This document shows positions 1-12,590 of a DNA stretch of 64,000 nt, in pieces. The stretch comes from Ipomoea triloba. Its lineage: Eukaryota > Streptophyta > Magnoliopsida > Solanales > Convolvulaceae. The stretch lies in NCBI RefSeq assembly GCF_003576645.1, contig NC_044929.1, positions 3,724,888 to 3,788,887 of the forward strand, in the 5' to 3' direction. The notes below the pieces were generated by a model. The model worked only from the letters and a program-made list of their open reading frames with translations, made no database searches and was not told where the DNA came from. Positions within the stretch are counted from its first letter, which is position 1. Every line of letters begins with the position of its first letter. Both the position numbers and the translations under genes were made by a program.

Positions 1-1748
1 ATAAAAAGTCATAATAAACTCAATCAGTTGACGACATTGGTAGAACTCACAATATAATATACTATACAAATTGATATATTCTCCAAATAATCAAATCCCC
101 TGGACAAGGGAGGATTCAAAATTATATTGTATGTAGGGAAAATTCTTGTTCATGAACATGCCTTTTCCAAAGATTTTTGCTTGATAAATATTTGATCATA
201 TGGAAGAAGGCATCTATTTTAGGATAAAAATTACAAACATTGTATTCAACTAAGAGTGGTTCACATAATTGGGCAGGATTATTCAATTCCAGCCGCAATC
301 ACAAAGTGGGATAGAATCAACCTCAAGCATATATATATATAAATAAGTAGATTTTTAGTCAGAAGCACAAAAATAATTAGGAAAATATACACCCTGCCGG
401 GTATATATATATAAAGAATATATATTCTCTTTCTTCTTTTTATCTGGTAGTTAAACAATAATAATGATTGCCCCACAAATAGCTCAGTTGATTTATGGAT
501 GGTAATAGTGGACAAGAGCACAAGATCGAGTAGCTGCAGTGTGAGAGTTACACTCGATGTGGTGAGTTCTTTGTGGGCACCAGGCAGGGGTCCTCCCACC
601 TAATGAGCCACTGAGCGATTCAGTCCGAGTTTGGGGGTACAAATCAGAAATATTAACTTGATTTAATGATTCTTACGTGACAATATATACTTGGTTCCCT
701 TTGCATTTGCTTAATAAGTATATATATTATTCTTTTTAACATTAGTGGGGTAAACAAATTCAATAGTAGCTGAACTCAAAAAAAAATTCAATAGTAGCTA
801 ACAAATATAATGAATTTTATTAGCGGAGATTAACATTGTGAGGTTAATATTGTATAATAGGGAAAAAAATGACACAATTAAGTTCCACAAAGTTTGTATA
901 TTTTGTACTTTCACCTTATTATTTACATTTTCCTATCCTCACGTATAAAAATAATCGTTTAATATAGTATAAAATATTAATACATTACTTAGACTCATGT
1001 AGTGGAAGAGTTGATGACAAATGGAACGACAAAGTTGAAAAATAAAAGATCTTATACTCTTAGAAGAGCATGTTTCCAAAAGACCATATAAATCAGTAGA
1101 GCTTCACAAATCAATAGACTATATAGCCAGTGGAGTTGAGGGAAGAAAAATTAGCAAAGCTTAACATCTATCGAAAGATATGATCTTCGGTATACCTACT
1201 TTTAAAACATCAGTAGATACAATGGAACAACAGAGCTTATGGCCTCATAGAGTCATAGGAGATCGAAAGGAAGTCCAGATGATCTATTCATAAGTTGAAG
1301 TTTATCGAAGACATATATATGGAACAAATATGGTTTACAGAAAGAATCTCAAGCAAAATAAGTCTAAGTTCGGAACGATAGACCTCAAGTTAGATATGAC
1401 AGAGAAAAATAGAGGAATGTCTTCACAAGCTTCTAAAAGAGTTAAAGTACATGAATATTGGAAAACGATTTGTTGAATAACAACCTGTGATCTACTAATA
1501 AAGAAGTCATTGGTCTAGATATGAAGAAAGATCCAAGAAATCCTAACAACAAGGCAAAATGGTCAAAAGTTCAAACACCTTTTTTCCTACAAAAAGGATA
1601 CTTGCAATCTTGCATACACAAAACATAGCAAATTTTAAGAGATAAAAATTTTGGACTCAACTGCTCACCTATCAAGTGCCAACGGGAAGATGTGAAATCG
1701 TTCAAATTTCTTCAGGGCTATTGTTGCTCAAGTATTTATAAAAAAAAN

Positions 1749-1795
<47 letters not shown>

Positions 1796-2908
1796 AAAAA
1801 AAAAACTTAGGAGTTTAATTTGAAGAACAACATTTAAACTCTTGAGATTACGCATTCTTGAATATTCTTGATTCAAAGCGTCCAGTACCAAACTAGAACA
1901 ACTCTTATATGTGAAGTGTTGACAACTTTGTACACAATGGGACTTCATGGTAAATTCTTAAAACGCAACGGTTAGATAGTGAAGAACTATAGCCCAGCCA
2001 AATGGTCTAGCCCACAAACGAAGTCAATGGACAAAACAAATCCCAAACAAAATACAAATTAAAGCTAACGGCCAAACATTGCACAAATTAAGGGGAGTAT
2101 GAAATTACAAAGAAATGAACAAAATTGGTTGTTTTTCAAAAATTTGCCAAAAGGGAGATTGTTGCCTAGAATTGTCAAAATTGTTGACAAAATCCAAAAC
2201 AAGGAATTAGAACTCTCAATCCCATCAAAACTAGAAATTACAAAATCAAGTAGAACAATGAGAAGAGCAAAAGCAAATCACACACAGGACAATGAACACG
2301 AACATTGCACATAGTGAATTAGGCTTTTCACCTAAAGAGTGAATTACCAGCAGATTAAGAGATTTATGAACTGGGTTAAAAATCCTGTCATGTGTGGCAA
2401 CTGGCATTTCAACACCACTGTATATCTAATTCATACCCACCCTAAAAATTGCAAAACGGATGAAAAATCATAATTTAATTTAAGGGGCAAGTTGAGACAA
2501 ATAACTGCCTAGCTATCAAGTGTTTAGAACAAGTTGGAACAAGCTATTTACTAATGTCAATATCCAAGAACCAAAGTGAAATTTGAAAATGTATTATCTT
2601 CAACGGATACTTTCAAACATCAATTATAAATAGAATTAAAGCACTTCAAGATAAAAGTGAGGAAAATAGCAAAAGCCTACGAATTTAGCAATAGATTAAT
2701 TCCACAAAAGACTAATTAGTTAAGATTTTAATGTAATACTAGCTTATATTAGGTGCATTGTTCAGAGATTAACTTAATTATTAAATTTTAAAAAAAAATA
2801 CTCCGTATAATTTTACCAATTTTTCAAAAGACTAAAAAGTCGATCTATTCACTCCTCTAGACTTTTCACGTTCGGTACCATCATGATGTATGATATAATG
2901 TAGGGGAC
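1..2908. other. AT-rich intergenic DNA, no gene seen
   Basis: I find no coding region with family resemblance. Short open frames on both strands are low-complexity or TA/T-rich translations. The segment includes a long poly-A run at 1741-1805 containing a single N at 1748. Around 480-640 there is a stretch with weak tRNA-like character (a 'tagctcagttg' motif) that could be a decayed SINE, but no convincing B box was found. Confidence 0.6.
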
Positions 2909-3348
2909 TAGGGGCGTCAATGCAGGTTGGCCCGCCCTATTAGGTCTGCCGCACCGTGAGTTTTTTTTTTTTTGCAAGTTGGCCCGTGGGCTAGGATTAT
3001 GCAACCCTAACCCACCTCATGCGGGCTCGCAGGCCCAACGGGCCTAACTTTACAAATAAAAAATAATTTATTATATTATTATTCTATATTCAAATCATTT
3101 AACCTAAACAATATTAATTTTTTTTTGTATTTAGAAATTAAAAAATTAAAACTTTTAAGATTTTAATGTTGTGTGTGTGCTCGTTTGTGTACATAAGCAA
3201 AGCCCGCGTGGGCTAGCCTGTGAGCCTGACAACCTGCTCAAGTCAAGCCCGTAAGGCTCGCATTTTCGTGTATTCTAGGCCCTAACCCGCCCCACCACAG
3301 GGCGGTTTAGGGCTGGTTCGCAGTCTTCAGTCCACTTTGACATCCTTA
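2909..3348. mobile_element. hAT-like MITE, TAG..GTCAA terminal repeats
   Basis: The left end reads TAGGGGCGTCAA and the right end is the inverse of TAAGGATGTCAA. The interior is rich in GGCCCG-type words next to both ends. The termini resemble those of the element at 45277-45630, which has a clean 8-bp target duplication. Here the flanks (taggggac and gtatgatg) do not match, so boundaries or class could be wrong. No coding capacity is seen. Confidence 0.5.
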
Positions 3349-4555
3349 GTATGATGTATTAAGTAGCATTTGAACCTAAAAACCTCTTTTATTTAGTTAG
3401 ACAAGGGATTTCAGCTGAAAACTTATCAAATAATTGTGTTGGCCATACGATTATGTTTTCTTTATAAAGTAATTATTTTTGCTAAAAGTCAGTAGGGGCT
3501 GCCCAACTTTAGCTTGTACTTTTACTTTGTAAAGATGCATTGTTGTTATTCTCTTTTAGTTTGAAGCTTGGTATCTGGCAAGTAATTTGCCTTTTTAGTC
3601 AAGAGCTCTACAAAAAAGCTTCAATCATACCACTAAGGTTTGGAACAACAACCAACCTTTTTTTCTTCATGCTTGTTCTCCGACTTCCCCATTTCTAAAC
3701 TAAACTACCTTCTTCAACTAAATAGATGGTTTTGGTAAACACAACTCCATAATAAAACACATATTTGTTGGTGGAATTTTTTTTATTTGGAAATCAAAAT
3801 GTTGGATCTCAACACTGCACTATGCTTAACCAATTGGTTATTAACTATGGAGTTCTTTGGTTATCTGGTTGCCAACATTTCATTTTTAAGACCGATAAGT
3901 ATGCACCACATCCCTCCATGGTAAGCCACAACGCCACGATTTGATAACAGGATGCTGAACTTGGCCCTCCAAAAAACAGTCCCAGCACAAAATTAGGGGT
4001 GTCTAAGTGGCCCATTAAAACCCGATAGGCAACCCTAACTCGCCTCACGGGGCCAATTATATCATGGATCATGTCCACCTTAAATGAACCAAGCATATTA
4101 ATTAATTTTCTAAGTAATTTAATTTTTATATTTTCATATAACTCCAAACATATTAATTAATTTTCCCTACAAATTAATTCCTATCAACTACATACATTTA
4201 CCAAACGCCCTCTAAGACTCTTGAGATTGGGAGACAATTTTTTTTTTTTTCAAAATTAAAATACCAAATGGTCGGAAGACATAAGTCCTGACTTACTCTA
4301 GAATAGCGTACACATGAAATAATATTCTAAGACATGTATTCTTGTCTTTGATTCGGTTTTCATGCATTTATACGTCAGGAATGTTACATATGCTGCTATC
4401 TTAGCTTATGAAAATACACAAACCACCAAAGCAAATTAAAATAAAGAAAGATGTCGTATACAAAGCTTCATGGCTCAGGCCACTAAGTATAAAGTAATGT
4501 GTTCCCTCCATGTCACTTTCAAACTTCAACTTCTCAAAACAAATAATTGTTTTTA

Positions 4556-4912
4556 GAGTTAATTCTATTTTTTCCCTAGATTTATACTTTTAATCCTTTA
4601 AAAAAATCTCATGTTGGTCCTAGTATTATTGTGCTATGGAGGCTCAGGTTAGGGAGGCGCAGATTGCAATTGAAGAAAATATGAGACTCTAGTAGTGAAT
4701 TAGGGATTTCTTTAAAATAAAAATAAAAATAGCCGGTCAACCCAATATGTATAAAAAGACCGAAATGTTATTGTATTTAATATCATTTATAGGTTTGTTG
4801 ACATATCAGAGGACCAAAAATGGTCACGCCATAATAATACTAGGACCAACAAGCTAAGCTAAGTAATGTTCTGAAGAAAAAAATGACACGTATAAATCTA
4901 AGACAAAAAATG
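4556..4912. mobile_element. Mutator-like MITE (degenerate inverted repeat)
   Basis: Sequence near 4570-4640 (TAGATTTATAC, then GTTGGTCCTAGTATTATT) recurs inverted near 4836-4905. The block is flanked on both sides by the 9-bp word TTGTTTTTA (4547-4555 and 4913-4921), the target-duplication length of Mutator-like elements. The left end starts GAGTTAATTC, like the GAGTTAATACC family at 42409; the matching right terminus is missing, so the right end is probably eroded. Non-coding. Confidence 0.5.
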
Positions 4913-5342
4913 TTGTTTTTATTTATATGATTAATTAATTTTATTTTATAATAAACATCATAAAAGTTGTACCAATTAAGAGTATTATTTTGGTAATAAT
5001 TAATTAAGTTACGTATAGTATAAGATGAAGTGAGAGTAAATAATACTGTAATATATTTGAAGAGCATATATATGAAGTTGTCTTTATTCTGAGTTGGAGA
5101 AAAGCAACAGAATCCCTCACACCTATAAAGAAAACCAACCATCCCTAGCTAGGCCATGTAAGTAAAATCCATCCTGGGCAATGCAAACCCAAACACTACA
5201 GTACTAGCTACCATATTATTCATCACTCTCTTGCCTTCTCTTCATCATCTACTACCTACCAATATTTCATCTAAAATCCATCCTGGTTTAATATTCTCTC
5301 TCTCCCCTTCATACATAATAGAGAGAGAGAGAGAGAAAAGTT

Positions 5343-7586
5343 ATGGGTAGTAATTTGAGGAGTAGGAAGGTTTCCTTTTATGGTTCACTGTTATTGGTGG
5401 GAGTGGTTGGGTTATTGGTGGTTGGAGCTTTAAATATGGAGGAGACTATGACGAAAGCTCATCATCATCATCATCAACGTAGTAGAGAAAGAGAAGGAGG
5501 GAGCATGAGGCATATGAGCATGCAAAAAGATGATGATGATGAGAAGAAGCTTGCAAGTGTTCATAATACAGATCTCAATTTCATGAGCAAAAGAAAGGTT
5601 CCAAATGGACCTGACCCTATCCATAACAGGTACTTATATTGTTAATTCCATGTTATATATTTTGGTTTCTAAGTCATTTGGTATTTACTAGTCATATTAA
5701 ATTTAGCTGTTATGCACGGTCACTACTCGATAGTGTACACTTCATAAATCTCACTTTGTGATCCTAACTGGCAAATGACCACACTCCTAGCTAGAAACCT
5801 AGCCAACTAAGGGCCACTCGATAGTGTACATGCACTTGGTAAATCCTACCTTGTGACCCTAACGGGCAAATGGCCACGATCTTAGCCAGAAAAAGGTCAC
5901 TAGATAGTATACACGGGGTAAATCCCACCTTGTGACCATAACCAGCAAATGACCATGATCCTAGCCAACAAAGGATCACAAGGAGGCAAAATTTCAGTTC
6001 AAACCAAATTTAAAAAGTCAATATGCCACTCATGTTGAGAGTTGAACTTGTAACCTTATAGTTATAAGTCAACAGCCTAACAAACTTAGGTAGAGTTAAC
6101 CATATTCTTTAGTTTATACTTCAATTCATCAGCATCTTGCTTGCTTCATTCTTTATTAATTCGTTACGTGCGTATACTTGCACGTATGAACTATGAAAGT
6201 ATGGGAAAATAAAGAAATGATAGTCACCCCTGGCCTTTCAAAAACGATTAGGTAAGTACACAAAGGATATTATATGGCTAGCTTTATATCTCTCTAATTA
6301 TTTAAAGACATATCAACTCAACTTATAAGTTATAAATATATACATATGAATGCTGTAAGTTGCATGTGGCTATATATATATATATATGTCCATAAACAGG
6401 TGACAACTGACTTTAACTTGCCAACTTGAGAACTTCTGAAGGATTGCACCACACTTACTATATGATTGCACCTCAAGGTCTTCCATATATGCATGGAAAC
6501 AGTTGCAGTGCAATCATGTAGTAGCTGCGGTGCAACTCCTCAGAAATTCGTAGGTTAAAGTTGGTTCTCACTTAATTATGATTTTATATATATATATATT
6601 CAACTTGAAATAGCTGCTAGCTAGGGTTTACAATATAATTAAGCCAAACTGTTACCTCAGCTCTAAGGTAGCATGCAGTAAATATTTAATAGGCAAGTTT
6701 TTGTGTAGCATAACTTTAAGTTATAATGCATAAATAATGGAAATAAAGGGAAAAGCAAATCTGTCTCTTCACTTTATTCTCCATAGCCTCTAGCAACTGA
6801 AAATTATTAACCTTTCATTTTTGTTATCTCAGCTCTGCATTTACGAGGCCCTTTATAAGCTTTTCATGCCATCTTTTGTTTTTCTCCTTTTGCTTTTTTC
6901 TACTATCCTTCCGGCCTGTTACTTTAGTTTCATGCAACAACACCATTAGGAATCCAAATATATTTCATTTTATCCCTAACCAATAACCTTTTACCCTAAC
7001 AATAAGCACAAAAGCTGGTTACAAAATGGAGTCTCAATAAAACTATATTTAAGAGCATGACCGGATTTTAGGACATGCAAGATGGGCAAAAGCACATAAC
7101 CTCAATTTTTAGAGGACTCAATATTTATTTTTGACCTAGCTATTGAAAGAAATAAAAAAAAATCTACAATTAATCATAAAAACACATCAGCTTTATCATA
7201 AATCACTTCTCTCGATCTCCTAATAATTAGGACCTAGGACCTAATTAATTGAGTATGGCAAAATCATTATGTTTTTCCAACGGCACATATGACGTCTGAA
7301 TCTGCATAGATAATTTGAAGTAAAAATCATATATTTTACGTATTGATTTTAAAGATTGTGCTTATACTTTTGGTAGGGCCTCATTTATTTATAAGAACGG
7401 GGCAACAAAAATTAAAAAACCAGCCCGGCTTAAGAGTGGCATAAGTATAGTTTTACTTGGAATTATGATTACTTTTCTTTGGCATGGAATATATTTTAAT
7501 TGAGATTACTATATTTTAACAGAAGAGCAGGAAACTCTCGACGGTCTCCGGGTCGAGTTTATAGAGGAGAGCTTGACAAGCCATGA
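5343..7586 (+). CDS. CLE25-like: CLE25-type CLAVATA3/ESR-related peptide precursor (2 exons)
   Basis: Exons are 5343-5629 and 7523-7586; the 1,893-base intron has GT-AG ends and phase 2. The 116-residue product has an N-terminal hydrophobic secretion signal (about residues 12-31), a variable His- and Asp-rich middle, and the dodecapeptide RKVPNGPDPIHN at residues 84-95, the sequence I know for CLE25. The intron splits the Arg codon directly after the dodecapeptide. Exon 2 adds a basic tail containing NSRRSPGRV, resembling the tail of known CLE25 proteins, which supports the join. In the family the precursor is secreted and cut to a 12-residue ligand for leucine-rich-repeat receptor kinases; CLE25 is reported in phloem development and root-to-shoot dehydration signalling. 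The ATG follows a GA-rich leader. If the intron is retained, the frame stops four codons after the splice site, and the dodecapeptide is still encoded. Confidence 0.9.
5718..5980. repeat. Three-unit minisatellite in the CLE25-like intron
   Basis: Three degenerate units of about 83-94 bases start at 5718, 5812 and 5895. Each contains a 'cactNgatagtgtacac'-like word, 'aaatcccaccttgtgacc' and 'gcaaatgNccacgatcctagcca'. It lies wholly inside the intron, about 90 bases after the splice donor. Confidence 0.75.
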
Positions 7587-8759
7587 ATGCATGGTGAGAT
7601 TAAGAAGACTAAGCTACCAAGGGATTAGAAGATCTTAACTTGTATGTATTTACTCAAAAAAAAAAAAATGGGACTATATACATACAACTTGTTCTACTAA
7701 CATTGTTGGGTAAGTTTAGCACCATGCATGCAAGAAAGACGTTATAGATTTTGGGATAGCTCTGTTGAACAAAGAACCCGAGAAATTTTCCAGGGAAATA
7801 CAGTGCAAAAGTCGAGACTTAGCGTGCTTGAAAACTCACAATACACAACTAACACCAAAGATCGCGAAAAAAGTTAGACATCCACGTGGCGCATTCCTTG
7901 AGTCGAAGGGATGGAGGGACAAAGTTGCAGAGTGATACCTAAATTTGACGAGAATCTTGATTTTTAATAGCGCAGGATAGTTTTATGTATATAAAATTAT
8001 TGTTCGTTTTGTAATTTGTTGGTGTTGTGACAAGTGTGAGAGTATAATTTAGCAGCCATGCATGCATTAATTAGTAGGAATCTATGCTTGTCAATTATAT
8101 TAACAAGTAGCTTTTAGGTTTGTAGTAAAGGGAATGTTTATTCTGATCTGATGGTGCATTTTGTTAAGAAATGGCATGTGTTCCAAAACTAAAGCAAATC
8201 CACCATATAAAGGTGAATAGGTAAAGCTAAGCATGCATGTATGTATAAAGAAAATACAAAAAAAAAATACAAAAGTAAAAAATTGAAAAATAAAAAATAA
8301 AAAAAATTATAAATTTAAATAAGAATGGTGTGTTTTACCTAGCATCTTGTGTTAGTCCTTTTCATTAGATTCTTTGGTGGGGGGATGTGAAGGCTGTTTT
8401 GGTCTTTGGGTCCATTCAAACAGCTTGCAAAGCCAAGTGAGATTCTCTGATTCTCTCGTGCCATATATATCATGCAATTAAATTTAATTATAATAAGATT
8501 AAAAGACAAAGTGGGTTCTTAAGAAAATGAAAACTAATTATAAATATTACACTAAAAAAATAGGAAGGACAATTGTCTCTAATCTTGAAAGGGAGCCCAA
8601 TTCTTCACCTGACAGGGACTATAATTTGGGCGGGAATAGGGAACACCATCCAAGATGAGTGGATGAGCTGAGGGTAGGGGGAAGTTTGCGGGGTTGAGGT
8701 CGAAGAATATTCTCAGTATATTCTTTATCACGTTTTGTCTCTAGATTCAAACTCGAACC
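7587..8759. other. Downstream of CLE25-like gene, no gene seen
   Basis: This presumably includes the 3' untranslated region of the CLE25-like gene. The rest is AT-rich with short A-runs (8255-8310). No open frame with recognisable content was found on either strand. Confidence 0.5.
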
Positions 8760-8926
8760 TAGTACTGTTAAAGTGGGCCAAATCCAACGAACTGGCCCGT
8801 ACCTGTCCCGCGGTGGGACGGGTTAGGGCTACAAAAAAAAAAATGGCCCGCGAAAGAGTGGGCCTAATGAATCTAACCCGCTAAGACTCGTAACCCGCGC
8901 AGGCTGCGGGCCAGCCCGCAAACCCA

Positions 8927-8998
<72 letters not shown>

Positions 8999-9837
8999 NN
9001 NNNNNNNNNNNNNNNNNNNNNNNNNNNNNNNNNNNNNNNNNNNNNNNNNNNNNNNNNNNNNNNNNNNNNNNNNNNNNNNNNNNNNNNNNNNNNNNNNNNN
9101 NNNNNNNNNNNNNNNNNNNNNNNNNNNNNNNNNNNNNNNNNNNNNNNNNNNNNNNNNNNNNNNNNNNNNNNNNNNNNNNNNNNNNNNNNNNNNNNNNNNN
9201 NNNNNNNNNNNNNNNNNNNNNNNNNNNNNNNNNNNNNNNNNNNNNNNNNNNNNNNNNNNNNNNNNNNNNNNNNNNNNNNNNNNNNNNNNNNNNNNNNNNN
9301 NNNNNNNNNNNNNNNNNNNNNNNNNNNNNNNNNNNNNNNNNNNNNNNNNNNNNNNNNNNNNNNNNNNNNNNNNNNNNNNNNNNNNNNNNNNNNNNNNNNN
9401 NNNNNNNNNNNNNNNNNNNNNNNNNNNNNNNNNNNNNNNNNNNNNNNNNNNNNNNNNNNNNNNNNNNNNNNNNNNNNNNNNNNNNNNNNNNNNNNNNNNN
9501 NNNNNNNNNNNNNNNNNNNNNNNNNNNNNNNNNNNNNNNNNNNNNNNNNNNNNNNNNNNNNNNNNNNNNNNNNNNNNNNNNNNNNNNNNNNNNNNNNNNN
9601 NNNNNNNNNNNNNNNNNNNNNNNNNNNNNNNNNNNNNNNNNNNNNNNNNNNNNNNNNNNNNNNNNNNNNNNNNNNNNNNNNNNNNNNNNNNNNNNNNNNN
9701 NNNNNNNNNNNNNNNNNNNNNNNNNNNNNNNNNNNNNNNNNNNNNNNNNNNNNNNNNNNNNNNNNNNNNNNNNNNNNNNNNNNNNNNNNNNNNNNNNNNN
9801 NNNNNNNNNNNNNNNNNNNNNNNNNNNNNNNNNNNNN

Positions 9838-9905
<68 letters not shown>

Positions 9906-10112
9906 GCAGTAATACACTATGAATGTATATTTAAAAAAAAAAATAGAAGAAGAAGAAAAGCCCGCGGGGCCCGCCAATCCGCGTGGGGCGGGCTAGGGTT
10001 GTATGAATTCTAGCCCGCAGGCCTAATGGGTTGGCCCGCCAAAACCCGTCAGAAATTAGGCCCGCGTTGGGGCGGACCTAATGGGGCGGGGCGGCCCGCT
10101 TTGACAGTACTA
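8760..10112. mobile_element. hAT-like non-autonomous element spanning an assembly gap
   Basis: The left end (TAGTACTGTTAAAGTGGGCC) and the right end (inverse of TAGTACTGTCAAAGCGGGCC) are terminal inverted repeats. Both ends continue into GGCCCG-rich sequence as in the element at 2909. Flanking 8-mers ctcgaacc and ctcaaact agree at six of eight positions, consistent with an old 8-bp target duplication. The centre is a (TA)n tract interrupted by the 839-base N gap, so internal length and coding content are unknown. Confidence 0.6.
8931..9902. repeat. (TA)n microsatellite with 839-N gap (8999-9837)
   Basis: Pure TA repeat runs into the gap from both sides (about 8931-8998 and 9838-9902). The Ns probably stand for unassembled TA repeat, though another insertion inside the gap cannot be excluded. 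The open frame that appears to cross it is an artefact. Confidence 0.9.
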
Positions 10113-12086
10113 CTCAAACTTAAAATTTTGAAAACTCTCTTGCATATTTTTTGTTGGTTGCTTTTTTTCTTTTCTTTTTTTTTTTAAAAAAAAAAAGAAA
10201 AAAAATACTATTTTCGCCTCCTAATTAAGTTTCCCCTAATATTTTCTCCCTATGATATGTCTTATATTCATTGAACGTTATGAATTGGCTAATGACACAT
10301 ATTTTTAATTAAACACTAAATACCTAAATTGATGGTGTGACATCATGAGTGAAATTTTACGAGGGTGCGTGCCCATCAGTATATTACTCTATATTTTATC
10401 ATTTCTTTCTATTAGGAATAATTGTTTATAGATTTTAATTTGATGATGCTAAGTGTAATGTATAGTGCTCTTCGACCCTCAAACTTCCTTGTAAATTGCC
10501 TTGAGTTCATAAGGAATTTGGGAGATGATGATATGATTGCTCGAAATCTGCCTAAACCTCATCGAAAGGAAAGTGATCAAAAGGAAAACAATCGGAAGAA
10601 AGGAAATCGAAATTAAGTAGGGAATCGAAAGAAAAGCCCCTTCTATCAAGGATGCTTTAAAGGATCTTCCAGATTCATTCTTTGCTATCACCACAGCAAA
10701 AGGGAGCTATAGTTGAAATACTACCAAAAAAAAAAAGTCGTTAGGCACATTGCAACTAGTACACCTACAAGTCTACTTTCAAGAAAAATTAGTGATAAGT
10801 GAACGAGTTATTTTGAACTAAAGGTGTGTTTATACACTGATATAAGGAAATAACTAACCTTTACCTTATGGTTCTCAATGCAAGCTGCTCAAGTAAAGGA
10901 TTTGGCAGTGGATTTTCAGGGATTGTGCAGTGGTTGGATATTAAAAATTCATATTGGCCATCACCCCTACTCATCTATAAAAGGAAGACCCCTTGCATAG
11001 AAGAAAATGTTGAAAATTTGTGATAAATAATCATCTATTATGCTAAAAGCTCACTGAGAGAGAAATCACTAAGTCCAGCTAACACCCAACTACAACCATC
11101 TCTCCAATCTAAGGAAGTTGGTAGATCATATCATTCTAACAATGCAACTTTGTGACTAATCCTTGGCTAGCTCTTGAACAGGATGTGATAGATAAGATGA
11201 CAAAAAGTTTGTGACTATTTCAAGGATTGCCACCGGAAGAAGTTGCATGCTTCCCTTTTCACTTGTATTTTGTAACAAATACTAGGCGAAATTTTCCTTA
11301 AAGTTTAAGGAGAATAATAGTGGAGTATGAAGATTTTTCGGACCACTATAAAAATTTCTCTCTCACTCTCGCACTTTATTTTTCTTTAATATTTAAGTGT
11401 GCAAACTAACCCCACACTCTTCTTTACACATACACGTAAATCTCACCAAACTTAGAATCATTTTATTTGGCAAGTTCAAAGACTTCCACTGAAAAAAAAT
11501 TTATTTTATTATCTCTGATTTCTAAATTCAAGCTCACTTTTTTTTTGTTTTCAAAAAATTTTTAAAGCTCACTTATTTTGGTTTACTTAGTTTTCAAAAA
11601 GTATGTAGTGTGTGTTTGTTTGTGAGTGTGTGTATAATTGAGATAAAATAAGAATAGGCGCAAGAGAGAACTTGAAACGTAGCCAATCATAGTTGTCAAT
11701 CTAAAAAGATCTAACGGATCATAAGCAATTTAAAAACAATGTGGTGGTATTTTAGTAAATAACTCAAACTTTGATGTGCAAGTAAAATGTGTTTAGAGTG
11801 CAAGTAACAACATCATATACTGCAATAATATAAGTATACTCGAACTTTGAAGTACAAGTAATAACACTATGTAGTGCACTTAACAATATCATAGAGTGCA
11901 ACAATATTAAGTACACCATAACAATAATATTAAGTCTACCTAACGTTATCATTAATTGCACCGAATGTGATAGGTAAATTACTTACACTTTAAAGTGTAA
12001 AATATTGCACTTTTAAGTGATGTTACTTGTACCTTTATCCAGGTTTCTTTATCCATCACTCTTCCATCTCTTCTTTTTTAAGTTAG
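10113..12086. other. Intergenic, transposon-like relics, no gene supported
   Basis: Non-coding and AT-rich. At about 10977 there is a TATA-box-like word (CTATAAAAGG) followed by a leader-like stretch to about 11400, which could be an old LTR or other transposon promoter; I cannot assign it. At 11760-12010 a 'gtgcaagtaacaa' type word recurs several times in both orientations. Confidence 0.4.
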
Positions 12087-12191
12087 TGTCCGGATTATTA
12101 TTACCACCACCACCACAACCACCAAATCACCACGTACAATCACCACCACACCACAGCACAATCACACCATCACCACCACCACCACCACCAC

Positions 12192-12243
<52 letters not shown>

Positions 12244-12590
12244 NNNNNNNNNNNNNNNNNNNNNNNNNNNNNNNNNNNNNNNNNNNNNNNNNNNNNNNNN
12301 NNNNNNNNNNNNNNNNNNNNNNNNNNNNNNNNNNNNNNNNNNNNNNNNNNNNNNNNNNNNNNNNNNNNNNNNNNNNNNNNNNNNNNNNNNNNNNNNNNNN
12401 NNNNNNNNNNNNNNNNNNNNNNNNNNNNNNNNNNNNNNNNNNNNNNNNNNNNNNNNNNNNNNNNNNNNCCCCACCACCACCACCACCACCGCCGCCGCCG
12501 CCGCCGCCGCCACAAACACCACCACCACTACCACACCAACACCACAACAATTACCACAATCAACACAACACCACATATTATTATTATTAC
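12087..12590. repeat. (CCA)n/poly-C/(CCG)n simple repeat with 225-N gap (12244-12468)
   Basis: ACC and CCA triplets run into a C homopolymer of about 50 bases (12192-12243), then Ns. The sequence resumes with CCA and CCG triplets and AAC-type triplets, ending in a TTA-triplet run. A 50-base C run beside a gap is suspicious for a sequencing or assembly artefact. Proline- or glycine-rich frames here are spurious. Confidence 0.85.

Noticed and set aside
8829..9977. Long open frame on the minus strand
   Set aside because: It runs through the N gap and TA repeat; the translation is X and alternating Ile-Tyr. Not a gene.
10900..11460. TATAAAAGG plus leader-like sequence, possibly an LTR or integrated pararetrovirus promoter
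   Set aside because: Only a promoter-like word is visible; no coding region, primer-binding site or repeat partner was found to support either.
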